Under the pieces are notes generated by a model. That model had not been told where the DNA came from and ran no database searches. It was given only the letters and a program-made list of their open reading frames with translations. The position numbers and the translations under genes are program-made. Below are positions 11,894 through 23,380 of a DNA stretch of 64,000 nucleotides, in pieces; positions within the stretch are counted from its first letter, which is position 1, and each line of letters starts with the position of its first letter. Source of the stretch: Calamus simplicifolius (lineage: Eukaryota > Streptophyta > Magnoliopsida > Arecales > Arecaceae); NCBI GenBank assembly GCA_900491605.1, contig UESW01005086.1, positions 267,409-331,408 of the forward strand. Direction: 5' to 3'.

Positions 11894-12685
11894 TGATGTG
11901 GCTGATCAAGCCACATTGCAATTAATAGACAAGACTAATTGATAAAAGTAAAATTAGACAACTAAAGCTATCCGCTATGATCCGACATATCTCCTCCAGC
12001 CTCAACACAAGCCCCAGCATCGGCCTCAAGGCCAACTCCAGCGTCGGCCCCAGCACCAACTTCAGAGTCGACTTTGGTGCCCACGTGGCTCACTATCTAC
12101 CGTGGTCCCACATGGTCTGCTTGCGGCCCCACGTGGCCCATTTACCAGTTGCGATGCATGCGACAAAATCTAGCCTACTAACCGCCTCAGCGCTGCTTCT
12201 GACAAGACCTATCCCACCAACCAGCTATAGCCGCCCATGTCAAACCAAGAGGTGGCCTGCCAAGTCTGACAGGCCACGAGGCAGGCACCTCCTGTTGTTG
12301 TTGGCCTTACCGCACATCCCATGTCAGACCATGGCATCTTGGAATCAATAACTATCCAAAAAGGGGTAAGAGGGACTCCCGATTAGGTATAAGAACCTTT
12401 GCTCGTGACGAGAGAGGGGATCTCAACTTCAGAAACTTAACTTCTCTAACTTCAAGAATCTCTCTAAGTTCTAGCTAACTCTCGAAAAGGGGATGGTACA
12501 CTAATGTTTTCCAGACCATTCACTTGAGTGTCGGAGGGTCCCCGTCGGAACAATTAACCCACGAAAACTTTTTTGTAGGATCCTAGTCCGAGATGAAGGC
12601 ACTGGAGAATCCTCAGGCCCATCCTCATTGGAGATCGGGTCTCGGATCTTACCTGATGTTTGAGGAAGGTGATTTGGCGACAACA
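11894..12685 (+). repeat. 5' LTR of the Tat-lineage element
   Basis: Starts TGATGTGGCTGATCAAGCC and ends GCGACAACA. It aligns along its length with 29826-30612 with visible substitutions and small indels, so the insertion is not recent. The downstream boundary is set by the primer-binding site. Confidence 0.93.
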
Positions 12686-12706
12686 GATTGGCGCGCCACG
12701 TAAGGG
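12686..12706 (+). promoter_or_regulatory. primer-binding site
   Basis: GATTGGCGCGCCACGTAAGG lies directly after the LTR. The same GATTGGCGC start follows the LTRs at 54023 and 62303, so three separate elements here use the same class of tRNA primer. The exact tRNA was not determined. Confidence 0.75.
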
Positions 12707-12759
12707 ATATGAAAAGAAAGTAAAAATACCTATGATGGCTAGTAGCATATCTCCATCCC

Positions 12760-14290
12760 CCCCAAGAAGAAAATGATGGTTATGCATGCTCAGGAGGCTT
12801 CCACCAGCCATGCTAGGGGGCATTGTCCGTAGGCTGAGCAGCCAGAGATTAACCTCCCTGCTCTGCCACCACCATTGGTTACTCAACTCGACCAGCTTGC
12901 CGCCCTTACCCATCAAGTTCAAGACTTAATGGCTGTGGTCCGGAAGCTGCAAGAGCAACAATCTGTAGCCATGCAGCAACAACCCTAGCATTCTTTACCC
13001 TAGGCGGTAGGCCCCCAGGCAATCCAGCAGTCCACCCATGGTAGACTCCCTTTGCAGGAGCCTTACCACCATGCTTCACCAAGGTCTCACTACCGAGAGG
13101 CCCCCAAGAAGCCACGATCTCCTGCTCACCGTTCTAATAGTCTCCCTAGACGGCAGCACAGAAAAGAGCCCGAGCAGGGACACCACCACCAGCGCTACCC
13201 CTCCCGCTACTCATCCTTTGAATCTTCAAGGGAGGGGTCCTTTGACAATCAAATCAGTCGCCGAGCGGAGCCACGGCTCGATGAATACAATCAGCGGCTA
13301 GAGGAGCGCCCCCCGTTGACTCGCTGTATTATAGAGGAACTAATCTTGACCCGGTTCTATCTCCTCCAGCTGGATCCCTACGATGGCACCATTGATCCGT
13401 TAGACCATTTAGAAAGTTACAAGGTCTTCATGCAAATCCAGGAGATGATCGATGCCCTCCTCTGCATCTCCTTCCCGGCCACCCTTCGGAAGGCTGCGCG
13501 CGCCTGGTACTCTTACCTACCACCGCGCAACATCAACTCCTTTCGGTAACTGGAGAGGGCCTTTTTGGCGCACTTCGATGCCTGCCAAAAGATCCCTCGG
13601 ATGGTCGACAGCTTATTCTCTGTCTGGCAAAAGTATGATGAGTCGCTAAAGGATTTTGTGGCTCATTTTAAGGTGGCCGCCCTCGAGGCCTACCACCTTG
13701 ATGACTCCATGGTCACCCTAGCCCTGAAGCAAGGGCTTTTCCCCTCTTGCTTCACCTACTCCCTCGATAAGAAACCCTGCAGTTCATATACTGAACTTTT
13801 GAGTCATGCGCAGAAGTACATCTGCGCCAACAAGGCCGATTCTATCCGATGGAAAGCCGACGGAGGGTCCAGCAAGAGGCCGGTCCGTGCAGAGCCAAGC
13901 GGACCTCGCCCTAAGAAGCCCAAGCCTCCACGACGATCGAAGAATTGGCCCCAAAATTTTGGCCCTAAGGAGGAGCACCTCACCCCCTACTCGCCTCGAG
14001 ATCCCACATCCTAATGGAGATCGAGGGTGAGTCATAACTTCAATGTCCTGCTCCTCTGAAGCCAAGAGCCTCCCGCAACAAGAACTTCTACTGCCGCTTT
14101 CATCAGGACCATGGCCACAACACATAGGACTGTCGTCACTTGAAGAGGGTGATCGAGGAGCTCATCCAACGAGGCTACCTTGGGAAGTTCATCCAGAGGG
14201 GGAACATGGCTGCTTCAAGCCAGGCGGCACCTCCGGCCGCCCAAGTCAAAATTGATAATGCCCCAACTGAGAAGACCGTGGCCATGATTT
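12760..14290 (+). pseudogene. gag of the Tat-lineage element
   Basis: An N-terminal coiled-coil-like stretch (LAALTHQVQDLMAVVRKLQ) leads to a charged, proline-rich linker. The retrotransposon gag domain follows in two open blocks (13052-13549 and 13565-14014) separated by one stop, with motifs LDPYDGTIDPLDHLESYK and FKVAALEAYHL. A zinc-knuckle-like segment (FYCRFHQDHGHNT, stop, DCRHLK) lies near 14085-14140. In an active element this protein forms the virus-like particle. Several in-frame stops show it is dead. The same layout is seen in the gag remnant at 54080-54570 and the gag at 62395-63883. Confidence 0.85.
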
Positions 14291-14344
14291 TCTAGAAGGC
14301 AGATGGTACTTCCAAAAGGCTATGAGAGGACGAGGGATTAGAGA

Positions 14345-15092
14345 CTGTAATCCCTTTTTCTAAAGGGGATCTAGTTGGGGTAGATAATCCTAATGATGAC
14401 AACGTTGTTATGTCCATGACAATTTCTAGGCATCCTATAAAGAGGATTCTTATCGATAGTGGAAGCTCGATTGATATTCTCACTTACGACGCTTTTGTTC
14501 GGATAAACATATCTCCAAGCTCCCTTCGACCCGTGACTACACCCTTTGTGGGTTTTACTAAAGATGTTGTAAAGGTGGAGGGAGAGATCACTCTTCCAGT
14601 CATGGCGGGGATGCCACCGCATCATAGCATCGTTCTAATGAGGTTCTTGTTGTCCATGTGCCCCTGGCCTACAACTCCATTCTCGAATGACCCGGCCTAA
14701 ATCTTTTGAACGCCATCATCTCCATCAAGCGGTTACTCGTCAGATTCCCCACCAATGAAGGAATCGAAGAGATGCACGGAGAGTGGAGCCTGGTGCCACT
14801 CTATTACCACATGACTCCCAGTCCTCAAGAGGCAGTTATTCCATCTGTTCTAGAGCTGCTCGACCCCAAAGAATCTAAGAGGAGGGGAGAGCTGGTGGAG
14901 CACCTGTTGACCTTTCCACTAGGGAAGGACCCAACGAGGATGGTCCAAATCGGAGCACTCCTCCCCGTAGATGCGAGAGATCAGCTTCTCGCCTTTTTGC
15001 GGGCTAACTCGGACGTCTTTGCCTGGTCAGCATCAAACATGCCGAGCATACCACCGGAGGTGATCACCCACAAGCTCAATATTGATCCGTAG
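14345..15092 (+). pseudogene. aspartic protease and linker of the Tat-lineage element
   Basis: The retropepsin motif ILIDSGSSIDIL is at about 14446-14483, with the usual following region (SSLRPVTTPFVGF and KVEGEITLPVMAG). The frame ends at 14700 and resumes at 14706 in another frame (IKRLLVRFPTNEG... to MPSIPPEVITHKLNI). That second block is the typical protease-to-RT linker with the conserved DVFAWSASNMP stretch. The protease normally cuts the element polyprotein. The frame break prevents that here. Confidence 0.82.
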
Positions 15093-16430
15093 TATTGATC
15101 AGTCCAGCAGAAGAAGAGGAGCTTCATCCTCAAGTGACAAAGGGCCATCGACGAGGAGGTCCGCAAGCTAGTCGCCATCAGCCACATTCAAGAAGCGCAC
15201 TACCCGGATTAGTTGGCCAACGTGGTGATGGTCCACAATGCCAATAGAAGCTAAAGGATTTACATCGATTTTATCGATCTCAATAAGGCATGCCTCAAAG
15301 ATAGTTTTTCACAGTCCAGAATTGATCAGTTGGTGGAGTCACATTCGGCCACGAGATCCTCAGTTTCATGAATGCCTTCTCGGGGTACAACCAAACAAAG
15401 ATGGACTCAGAGGACGAGAAGGATACTTCCTTCGTGATCGAGAAGGGCATCTACTACTACAAGGTAATGCCCTTTGGACTAAAGAATGCAGGGGCCACAT
15501 ACTAGAGGTTGATAAACAAGATCTTTGAAAGCCAAATCGAGCGCAACATGAAGGTGTACGTGAACGACATGTTGACCAAAAGCATCCGCACAGCCAATCA
15601 TGTTGCTGACCTAACAGAAACCTTCAATAACCTTCACCTTTATCAGATGAGACTGAACCCCTGCAAATGCGCATTTGGGGTCATGATGGGCAAGTTCTTG
15701 AGATTCTTGGTAACCTAACGAGGGATCGAGGTGAACCTGAAGAAGATCCGAGCCATCCTCAATATGAGACCACCGCTAACAAAAAGGAGGTGCAGCGGCT
15801 TACCAGAAGGGTGGTAGTTCTGAGCCAATTCTTATCGAAGTCGGTCGAGCGATGCCTGCCCTTCTTCAGGGCATTGTGGAAGATAAACGGCTTTGATTGA
15901 ACAGAGGAGTGTCAAATAGCTTTCGAGGGACTAAAGGAGTTTTTGTGTGCCCCACCACTGCTGTCGAAGCCGATGGAAGGGAAAGACCTTTTCCTCTATT
16001 TCGCTGCCTCTCCGGAGGCGATCAGCTTCATCTTCGTCCGCGTGGAACCTAACGGAGCGCAAAGGCTGATCTACTACACCAGCAAAGTGCTTCATAATGC
16101 AAAGACCAAGTATTCTAAAACTGAGAAGATTTTTTTGCACTAATAGTCTTCACTCAATGTCTCAGACCTTACTTCCAAGCCCATTCGATCATGGTGCTCT
16201 TGGACCAACCTCTTAAGACAATATTGTCCCGTCCTAACACCTCTAGTCGACTGGCTAAGTGGGTAGTTAGGCTAGAGGAGTTTGATCTATCATTCCGACC
16301 GAGGTCGGCCATGAAGTTCCAAGTCTTGATGGACTTTCTAGTTGAGTGCACTTGGATCGGAGAACAGTTGAAAGAGTCCCACACGGTGCCCTTAGATGTT
16401 GTGCCTGAAGAGGTGGGAGAGGACTAGATT
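15093..16430 (+). pseudogene. reverse transcriptase and first RNase H of the Tat-lineage element
   Basis: Reading continues through many stops and frame changes. Recognisable pieces are the RT fingers (EEVRKLVAISHIQEA), the catalytic region as YVNDMLTKS near 15555-15585, and NPCKCAFGV. The gypsy RNase H portion follows (FLYFAASPEAISF, LIYYTSKVL, TKYSKTEK, to about 16143) with its RFRPRSAMKF-type connection. The catalytic motif has Asn where the second Asp of YVDD belongs, so polymerase activity would be lost even without the stops. Confidence 0.82.
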
Positions 16431-16830
16431 CTCTATGTGGACGGTGCATCAAACTCCCAAGAAAGCGGAGCAGGCCTTATCCTTGTGAGTCTGGAGGGGA
16501 CGGCAGTAGAGTATACCCTTCGATTTCTCTTTAGAGCCACTAACAACCAAGCTAAGTACGAGGCCTTACTAGCGGGAATGAAACTCGCAAGGGAGCTCAA
16601 AGTTAAGCGCCTCAGAGCCTTCACCAACTTCCAACTTATCTCTGAACAAGTCACCGGAGAGTACAAAGCCCGGGACCCCACTATGTCCCGATACCTGAGT
16701 AAGGTCCAATCACAAATCTCGTTCTTCTCTCACTTTAGCATTAGCTACATTTCCAGGGCCGAAAACACCAGGATGGATGCTCTGTCTCGATTAGCCACCT
16801 CAGCAGATAGGGCCCTGAGAAGAACATACG
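16431..16830 (+). pseudogene. second (archaeal-type) RNase H of the Tat-lineage element
   Basis: This open stretch begins LYVDGASNSQESGAG and continues NNQAKYEALLAGMKLA, FTNFQLISEQVTGEY and ISRAENTRMDALSRLA. It is an RNase HI fold, separate from the RT-linked RNase H upstream. A second RNase H between RT and integrase is characteristic of Tat elements. The third acidic position, usually in a SDSQL-like motif, reads TNFQL here, so a catalytic Asp appears lost. The domain itself is free of stops. Confidence 0.85.
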
Positions 16831-16894
16831 TGAAGCATCTGGAGGTCCCAAGCATTGACACAATAGAAAAAATTTTGTCGTCGCTCAGGAACCT

Positions 16895-17924
16895 ACGTGG
16901 ATGGACACCTACGTTCGCTACCTCATCGACGGCACCCTTCCTGCTGATCATATGGAGGCCAACCTACTCAAGTGGAGAGCCTCCAAGTTTCTGGTGCTGG
17001 ATGGGCGACTGTATCGGAGATCCTTTTCATATCCCCTCCTCAAGTGTGTTGGCCCTGCGGATACCAACTACATCCTCTATAAGATTCATGAAGGTATCTG
17101 CAGGAACCACCTGGAGGGTAGAGCGTTGGCGTACAAGGCCCTGCGCCAAGGGTACTATTGGCTTACTATGCGGGAGGACGCCACCGAGTTGGTCTGAAAG
17201 TGTGATAGCTGCTAGCGACACACCAACATCCAGTGACAGCCAACTTTCTAGCTGAGTCCTCTATCAGCTCTATGGCCCTTCGCCCAGTAGGGAATGGACA
17301 TCCTAGGGTCATTTCCTCTGGCCTTCGGTCAACGAAAGTTTCTACTCATCACCATCGATCACTTCACTAAGTGGGTTGAAGCCGAGGCACTAGCAAAGAT
17401 CACCGAGGGTAAGGTGAGATCTTTCTTCTGAAAGTCCATCATTTGTTGGTTTAGGCTACCTCACACCCTCATCATCGACAATGGCCGACAGTTCGATAAT
17501 GCCCCTTTCAAAAATTCTGTATCGAACTAGGCATATGCCAATGGTTTACTTCCGTCGATCACCCACAGATAAATGGAGCGACCAAGGTTATGAACCAGAC
17601 CATCCTTCAAGGGCTTAAAACATGGCTAGATGAGTTTAAAAGAAGATAGGTGGAGGAGCTCCCGAGCATGCTATGGGCGTATCTCACGATGCCAAGGACT
17701 CCTACTGGGGAGACTCCCTTCAGCCTCATGTTCGGATCAGAGGCAGTCATCCCCATGGAGATCAGCATTCCTAGCCCCCGGATGGAGTCGTACAACGAGG
17801 AGGATAACCCTAATCAACTATGGGCCAACCTTGACTTCATCGAGAAGGCACGCAACCGGGCACGACTCAAGATGGCTGCCTACCGCCAAAGAGCTGCAAA
17901 GTACTACAACGCCCATGTTCGCTC
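16895..17924 (+). pseudogene. integrase of the Tat-lineage element, interrupted at its C-terminus
   Basis: The N-terminal HHCC zinc region is seen at 16900-17230 (KIHEGICRNH, ALRQGYYWLTM, then KCDSC after a stop). The core follows with MDILGSFPLAFGQRKFLLI, TIDHFTKWVEAEAL, IIDNGRQFDNAPF and, near 17571, NGATKVMNQTIL. At the last of these a Lys stands where the catalytic Glu of DDE is expected. The C-terminal part (17650-17924, MLWAYLTMPRTPTGETPFSL, to NAHVRS) is cut by the PIF-like element and resumes at 19506. Confidence 0.85.
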
Positions 17925-18047
17925 TAAGGTTGCATTTGGTGCATTGCCAGCAATCCAAAATGGTAATGTAGATTACCTATAAGATAGATTACTACGGGAA
18001 GGGCCAGAAGGGATTACTGGTGGCATGCACCGGAATGTTACAATAGA

Positions 18048-18696
18048 GTGGTGGAGGACAAACGGAGGACCAGGCAGAGAACAGCAAAGGCCCAAAAGAC
18101 CGCGAAAGGAAAGGCAGAGAGGAAAGCAAAGCGAGGAAAAAAGGGGAAAAGACCGCAAAAGAGCCCGAAAGCAAAGGAGGAGAGAGAAGGAGAAGAGACG
18201 AGAGGGAAGGAGGGGGGAAGAGGAAAAGAGCGGGGAAGCGGGAAACAGAGAGGCAAAGGGGGGGGGAGGCGGAAACGGCAAGGGAAGAGGGAGGAGGGGA
18301 AAAAGAAGGGAGGGGGGAGAGGGAGGAGAGAAAAGGAAGGAAGAGGAAGAGACGAAGGAAGGGGGGGAGGGGAGGGGGGAAGAGGAAAGGAAGGAAAAAA
18401 GGAAAGCGGGAAAAACGGAAAGGGGGAAAAAGGGAAAGGAAGGAGAAAAAAAAAGGGAAGGAAGGGAAGGGAAAGGGGGAAAAGAAAAGGAAAAAAGGAA
18501 GGGGGAAAAAAAAGGAAGGGAAAAAGAAAAAAGGTAGAGGGGAAAACGAAAGGGGAAGGAAGGGAAGAGGGAAAAAAGAAAAGGGAAAAAGGAAGGAAAA
18601 AAAGGAAAAAAAAAAAGAAAAGAAAAAAAAAGGAAAAAGGAAATGAGGGAAAAAAAAAAAAAAGGAAAGGAAGGAAGGGAATACGGAAAAAAAGGA

Positions 18697-18737
<41 letters not shown>

Positions 18738-18898
18738 AAGGAAGAAAAAAAAAAAAAAAAGGAAGGAAAAAGGGAAAAAGGGAAAAAAAGGGAAAAAAGA
18801 AAAAAGGAAAAAAAAAAAAATGGAAAAGACGCAAAAAAAAAAATAATAAAAAAATGGAAAAAAAAAAAAAAGGAAGGAAGGAAAAAAAAAAAAAAAAT
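18048..18898 (+). repeat. 850-bp purine-rich low-complexity tract
   Basis: From about 18048 the plus strand is made almost wholly of G and A, with pyrimidines becoming rarer to the right. Composition drifts from GGA/GAAA mixtures to nearly pure A by 18900. It produces long artefactual open frames on both strands (Lys/Glu/Gly-rich and Phe-rich), which are not genes. Such polypurine-polypyrimidine DNA can form triplex structures and is also prone to assembly error. Confidence 0.9.
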
Positions 18899-19245
18899 AA
18901 AATTAATTTAAAAAATTAATAAAAAAAAAAAAAAATTTTAAAAAAATAATTAAAAAAATAAAAAATATATTTTAAAAAAATTAATTTAAAAAAAAAACAT
19001 TATTTTTATAAAAAATAATTTAAAAAAAAAAAATTATTTTTTAAAATTAAATTTTAAATTAATTAATTAATTAATATTTAAAAATAAAATTTAAAAATTA
19101 ATTAAAAAAATTAAAAAAATTATTTTAAAAAAATTAAATTAAAAATTAAAAAAATTAATTTTTAAAATTAAATTAAAAATAAAAAATTAATTTTTAAAAT
19201 TAATTTAATTTTTTAATTTAATTTTTTAATTAATTTAATTGTTTG
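18899..19245. repeat. A/T-only low-complexity tract
   Basis: About 345 bp consist almost entirely of A and T with AATTAATT and TTTAAAA permutations. It continues directly from the purine tract and ends where unique sequence (GTTTGGAGGAAGGG) begins near 19240. No coding or structured element was recognised. Confidence 0.9.
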
Positions 19246-19505
19246 GAGGAAGGGATAATTTTATTTTTACAAAAAAAAGGCAGGGGTAATTTTGTCAAAA
19301 GAAAAACTTATTAGATTATAACATAACCGGTAATGTGGATAGCCACCTTCCTCTAAGGTAATGTGGATTACTACTCAAGTGGTAATCCAGATTACCACTG
19401 CAAGATAGATTGTCATTCAAAATACGTACCAAACATGGTTATCGGTGAGGCCCTTTTAAATTACCGGTAATCTGGATAGATTACCTCCTACCAAATGCCC
19501 CCTAA

Positions 19506-19707
19506 GGCATTTTTTCCTGGGGACCTGGTCCTTAGGCGAGTTGAAGTCTCAAAGCCTACGGAGAAAGAAAAACTGTCCCCAAACTGGAAGAGGCCCTATC
19601 AGATCACCGAAGCACTTCATCACAGAGCATACCGGATCGAAGGGCTAGACGGAAGACCAATTCCCCGCACCTGGAATGCGGATAACCTTCGTCAATACTA
19701 CCAGTGA
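19506..19707 (+). pseudogene. integrase C-terminal tail of the Tat-lineage element
   Basis: Reads AFFPGDLVLRRVEVSKP, then LSPNWKRPYQITEAL, then RTWNADNLRQYYQ and a stop. This is the usual C-terminal DNA-binding tail of gypsy integrases and the end of pol. It is in the frame that was continuous with NAHVRS before the PIF-like element inserted. Confidence 0.9.
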
Positions 19708-19787
19708 TGTACACATTCAGCTAATTGAAATAAAGATTAGTTCGAGTATCCCTTCCTCTCATCCCATTAGCTCTGCAAGGTAGAGTT

Positions 19788-20205
19788 CAAAAGGCTCCCG
19801 AGCTTGGTCCCAGCGACTCTCGGATCATCCTCCGGGGTTCAAAAGGCTACCGAGATTGGTCCCAGCAACTCTCGGGTCACCCTCTAGGATTCAAAAAGCT
19901 TTCGAGCTTGGTCCTAGCAACTCTCGGGTCATCCTCCGGGTTCAAAAGGCTTTCGAACTTTGTTCCAACGACTCTTGGGTCATCCTTCGGGGTTTAAAAG
20001 GCTCCCAAGCTTGGTCCCAGCGACTCTCGGGTCACCCTTCGGGATTTAAAAGGCTCCCAAGCTTTGTCCTAACAACTCTCGGGTCATCCTTTGGGGTTCA
20101 AAAGGCTTCCAAGCTTGGTCCTAGAGACTCTCAGGCCAGGGTTTAAAAGGCTCTCGGGCTTGGTCTCAAAGACCCCCGAGTCACCCTCAAGGGTCCCAAT
20201 GGGCT
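19788..20205 (+). repeat. tandem array of about eight 52-bp units
   Basis: Units carry TTCAAAAGGCTCCCGAGCTT, then GGTCC, then CTCGGGTCA, at 51-52 bp spacing (starts near 19788, 19840, 19892, 19943). It sits just after the pol stop. A related array with 106-bp units, about twice this length, occupies 55331-55727 in another Tat-like element. Tandem repeats after pol are common in Tat elements. Confidence 0.9.
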
Positions 20206-20577
20206 CTCGATTCCAACACAAGATCGACTCTAGCGTCGGCCTCAAGACCAACTCTGGGAACAGCCTCAAGATCGACTCTGGGGTCGGCCTCAACATCAAC
20301 CCAGAGCATGTGGCCGATAGCCATCAGATGGCATAGCCCCATCGCGGATTCGCACAAGCGCAAGGCACGGAATGATAGAACACACTACAAAAGCTAAGTG
20401 TTCAAAGACTCAAAAGAAAGTTTACTTTTTATTAACTATCAAAAAGTTTATAAAATACCGACTCAAGTCAGACTTCGGTACAAAAACAAAACAAAAAGAA
20501 AAGGCAAGGTCTTCAGGGCTCAGCGGGTATCGGTCCGTTATCGGCTAGTGTTGACCCGTCATCAACTGATCTCTTCA

Positions 20578-21227
20578 TCACCGATGGCCCCTCCGGCTCA
20601 TCATCATCAAGCTTGAGGTTGTCAAGGCCTGTGATGCTGAAGACCCTAGCCACTTTCTCTTTACACTCCCTAAAGCCCTACAGATAGACCCCGACAGAGG
20701 CCTCCACCAGCTCATCCTCAAAATCAGCAGAGCTTCAGTAGCGCTCCACTGCCTCACGGCCCTCTCCTCAGCAGCTCGTGCTGCTACCTCCATCTCCGAG
20801 GCATTCGCAATCACCTCACGCATATCCACCGTGGCATCGGCCGCCCTAGTATTAGCCATTCAAGCAATCGCCTCAGCATCGTTGGCCTGCTCATCAACTA
20901 TCCTCATTTGTAGGGTGACAATGTGGAGCTGAAGGTCGCAACGCTTAGCCTTGCCACAATGTCCTCTAGCTTCACTTTGGCGACCTGGGTGTGCTCGAGC
21001 TCTGTTGCCGCCTGACACTTTGCCTCCTCGAGCTCATCCGTCTGCTTTGCCCGAGCCGACTCCAATGCACTTTCAGCCTTCTCGGCTCAGGCTTGAGCTG
21101 CAAAGGTATCCCGTCAGGCACGGACGAGTACTGCATTGGCTTGAAGGGTGATATCTCGAGCGGCGAACATAGAGTTCATCGACTGCATGAAGATAACCGC
21201 TATCAGCATACAGTGTGACGAGGAAAC
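20578..21227 (-). pseudogene. antisense ORF of the Tat element, C-terminal coiled-coil part
   Basis: On the minus strand, degraded reading frames continue from the antisense ORF at 27727-29090 across the chromovirus junction. They read FMQSMNSMFAARDITLQANA, then a heptad-rich acidic/basic stretch (AEKAESALESARAKQTDELE and ELEHTQVAKVKLED), then an alanine-rich stretch (VIANASEMEVAARAAEERAV). A long coiled coil is expected. Several stops are present. The function of such antisense proteins in Tat elements is unknown. Confidence 0.7.
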
Positions 21228-22039
21228 TGGTGAAGCACCAAGGCGTAGGAGCGCACAAAATCAGGACAAAGCGGGAGGAAGCACATTGGACCCACTTGAT
21301 GCTACTAGTTGATCCTTATAATGTCTTTCATATTATCTTATCTTATCTTTTGTCATGTTGGTATGGGTCTTTTGTTATATTTGTATGGTTTTGTTGGGTC
21401 ATGGGTATTTTGGTCATTGTGGGAGTCCATATAAAAGGATGTGTGGATGAGTTAGGGTTTTTTTATCTTGGACATTTTGGGAGCTCTTTGAGAGTGCTTG
21501 TGACGGCTTAAGTTTGTCTTCATCGGCAAGCTTGAGATCGTAGCGGCGTAGCAATACGGTGTCTACTTGGGCTGGCAAGGGGGTAGGTTTATTCCCGAGC
21601 TAGAGAGATCAAACCACAGGCTATAGTGGGGAGATCTCGTCTATCTATCATCTTTCTTTACTGCTGTATTTTTCTTTGTTTTGGAGGCTTGTAATAGGTG
21701 GGATTTATTGGTTATTGAAGTGGTGTTCTTTATTGTTGTCAAATCTGGTTTGTTCATGTTAGATCTCATTTTGTGCTTGATCTTGATGTGGAAACCCTCT
21801 CAAATCTGTGTGAAGTGTGTAAGGAACCAAGGATAATCATTGGTGTGGTCAAAAGCTTTCTTCCACCTCTCGAACAACATCTAAAAACAGTGGCAAGGAT
21901 CGAAGGACTAAATCTTCACTCACAAAGGGGACAAATTCTGGGTGCACTCCAGGTGTTTGATCAAATTTCTGAACCAGATTTTGTGAGGTTGGAGGTTGTT
22001 GAACCCATTGTTGTGGAGCCCAAGTGAGGGAACTCAACA
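21228..22039 (+). repeat. chromovirus 5' LTR
   Basis: 812 bp, starting TGGTGAAGCACCAAGGCG and ending GAACTCAACA. It aligns without large gaps to 26909-27721 and differs at scattered positions only. The following AATTTGGTACTTTCATTG is the probable primer-binding region. Confidence 0.93.
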
Positions 22040-22129
22040 AATTTGGTACTTTCATTGAGATTACATCGCAGTGGGGGACTCAAGATACCTTTTTTGGTTA
22101 TGGAAAGTCATGGAGCGGGAAGCAACATA

Positions 22130-23380
22130 GGGCTCTAACCGAGCGAGGTTTGAAGCATTGGAGGAGAACCAAAAAGAAATTATGGCAGCATTAGCTGAAA
22201 TGAAGGCCGCCATTAATCAACTCTCCCTTAACACCACGGAGAGAAGGGACGCATGGAGCAAAGAAGTGTGGAACATGATGGGGAGAGGAGAAGGGATGGA
22301 CGGTCCAACAATTCTGGACCTACTAGGTGACATGTAGATAAAAGGCATGCATCTCATGGTGACTTTAATTCGAAAAGATCAAGGCATGAGGAGGAGCCGG
22401 AATGGGAAGAAAGGAGGTGGGGAGGCAGAGTTGAAGGCAGAGGAATTGCCGTGGAGAGATGGCTTGATAATTCAGCATATTCACGGGATTCTTACCATAG
22501 GCATGGGCAGAATGATTGGGACTCCCAGGAAGAGGACAGCAAGGCTTCTGATGATGGGCGACCATTGCGTAGGAAGAGGGCCGTTGGTCATGGGCATCAC
22601 TATGGGCCATGAAGGAGACATGGATGGCGTGGGAATAGAGATGGACACGATAGAAGGAAGGGGAGTTATCATGATCAGAAACCAAGAAAACCAAAGATTG
22701 ATTTTCCTTGCTTTGATGGTGGAGATCCTCATGAGTGGTTGGACAAAGCCCAGCACTATTTTCATGTGTATGAGGTGCCCAGAGATGAGAGGGTAGATGT
22801 GGCTTATTTTTTCATGGATGGGAAGGCTAGTAAATGGTGGTGGTGGCTCAAATTCAGATTTGAACAAGAAGGAAGGAGACTTGGTTGGATGGCCTTTGAA
22901 CATGAATTCATGAAACATTGGGGACCATCCCTGGTGATAAATCACCATGGGCAATTAGCCAAACTAAAACAAGAAGGGAAGGTGCAAAGTTATATTGAAG
23001 AGTTTAGACGGCTCCAAATGTTGGTGAGGGGTTGGTCGGAAGAGGCACTTATGGGGGCTTTTCTTGAAGGACTGAAATCATGGTTGGCTAGGGAACTCAA
23101 ATTGAAACAACCAAGGCGTCTACAAGAGGCAATGAAGATGGTGAAAATTTTGGAAGATAGCTACTATGCTGAAAAACGTCAAGGCAAGGATGGGCAAGTT
23201 GGAAAGTCATCCAAAGCACCATGAAAGGAAAAGAAATTTTGGAGGAACCCACCAAAGACAAAAAGGAGGTAACAAAACTATCCAAAGATGAGGTACAAGA
23301 ATGTATAAAGAAGGGGTTGTGTTTCAAGTATGGAGAAAAGTGGAGTAAGGAACATAAGTGCAAGACGGGCCAAGTGTTTA
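22130..23380 (+). pseudogene. chromovirus gag
   Basis: An N-terminal coiled-coil-like stretch (MAALAEMKAAINQLSL) ends at a stop near 22335. The gag domain then reads KIDFPCFDGGDPHEWLDKAQ, then FFMDGKASKWW, then WMAFEHEFMKHWG, then LAKLKQEGKVQSYIEEF. That block is open at 22739-23224. Past a further stop, CIKKGLCFKYGEKWSKEHKC near 23305-23364 is the CCHC zinc-knuckle region, where a second Cys is replaced by Tyr. This would package element RNA; the changes suggest it no longer does. Confidence 0.85.

Larger units (their letters stand above)
17928..19502. mobile_element. PIF/Harbinger-like (Tourist-type) insertion, 1575 bp
   Basis: The left end is GGTTGCATTTGGTGC and the reverse complement of the right end is GGGGGCATTTGGTAGGAGG. 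Both are flanked by TAA (17925-17927 and 19503-19505). Removing the element and one TAA rejoins the host integrase frame exactly (HVRSK then AFFPGDLVL), which sets both boundaries. Subterminal copies of GGTAAT...GATTACC occur at both ends. There is no transposase, so it is non-autonomous. Its middle is a bizarre purine-rich then A/T-only tract. Confidence 0.85.

Noticed and set aside
13784..14125. Minus-strand 113-codon frame over gag
   Set aside because: It is a shadow of the gag reading frame on the other strand. The gag motifs explain the sequence.
17992..18911. Long open frames on both strands (280 codons Phe-rich minus, 287 codons Lys/Glu/Gly-rich plus)
   Set aside because: They exist only because the tract lacks pyrimidines on one strand and so cannot form stop codons. 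There are no domains and normal amino acid diversity is absent.
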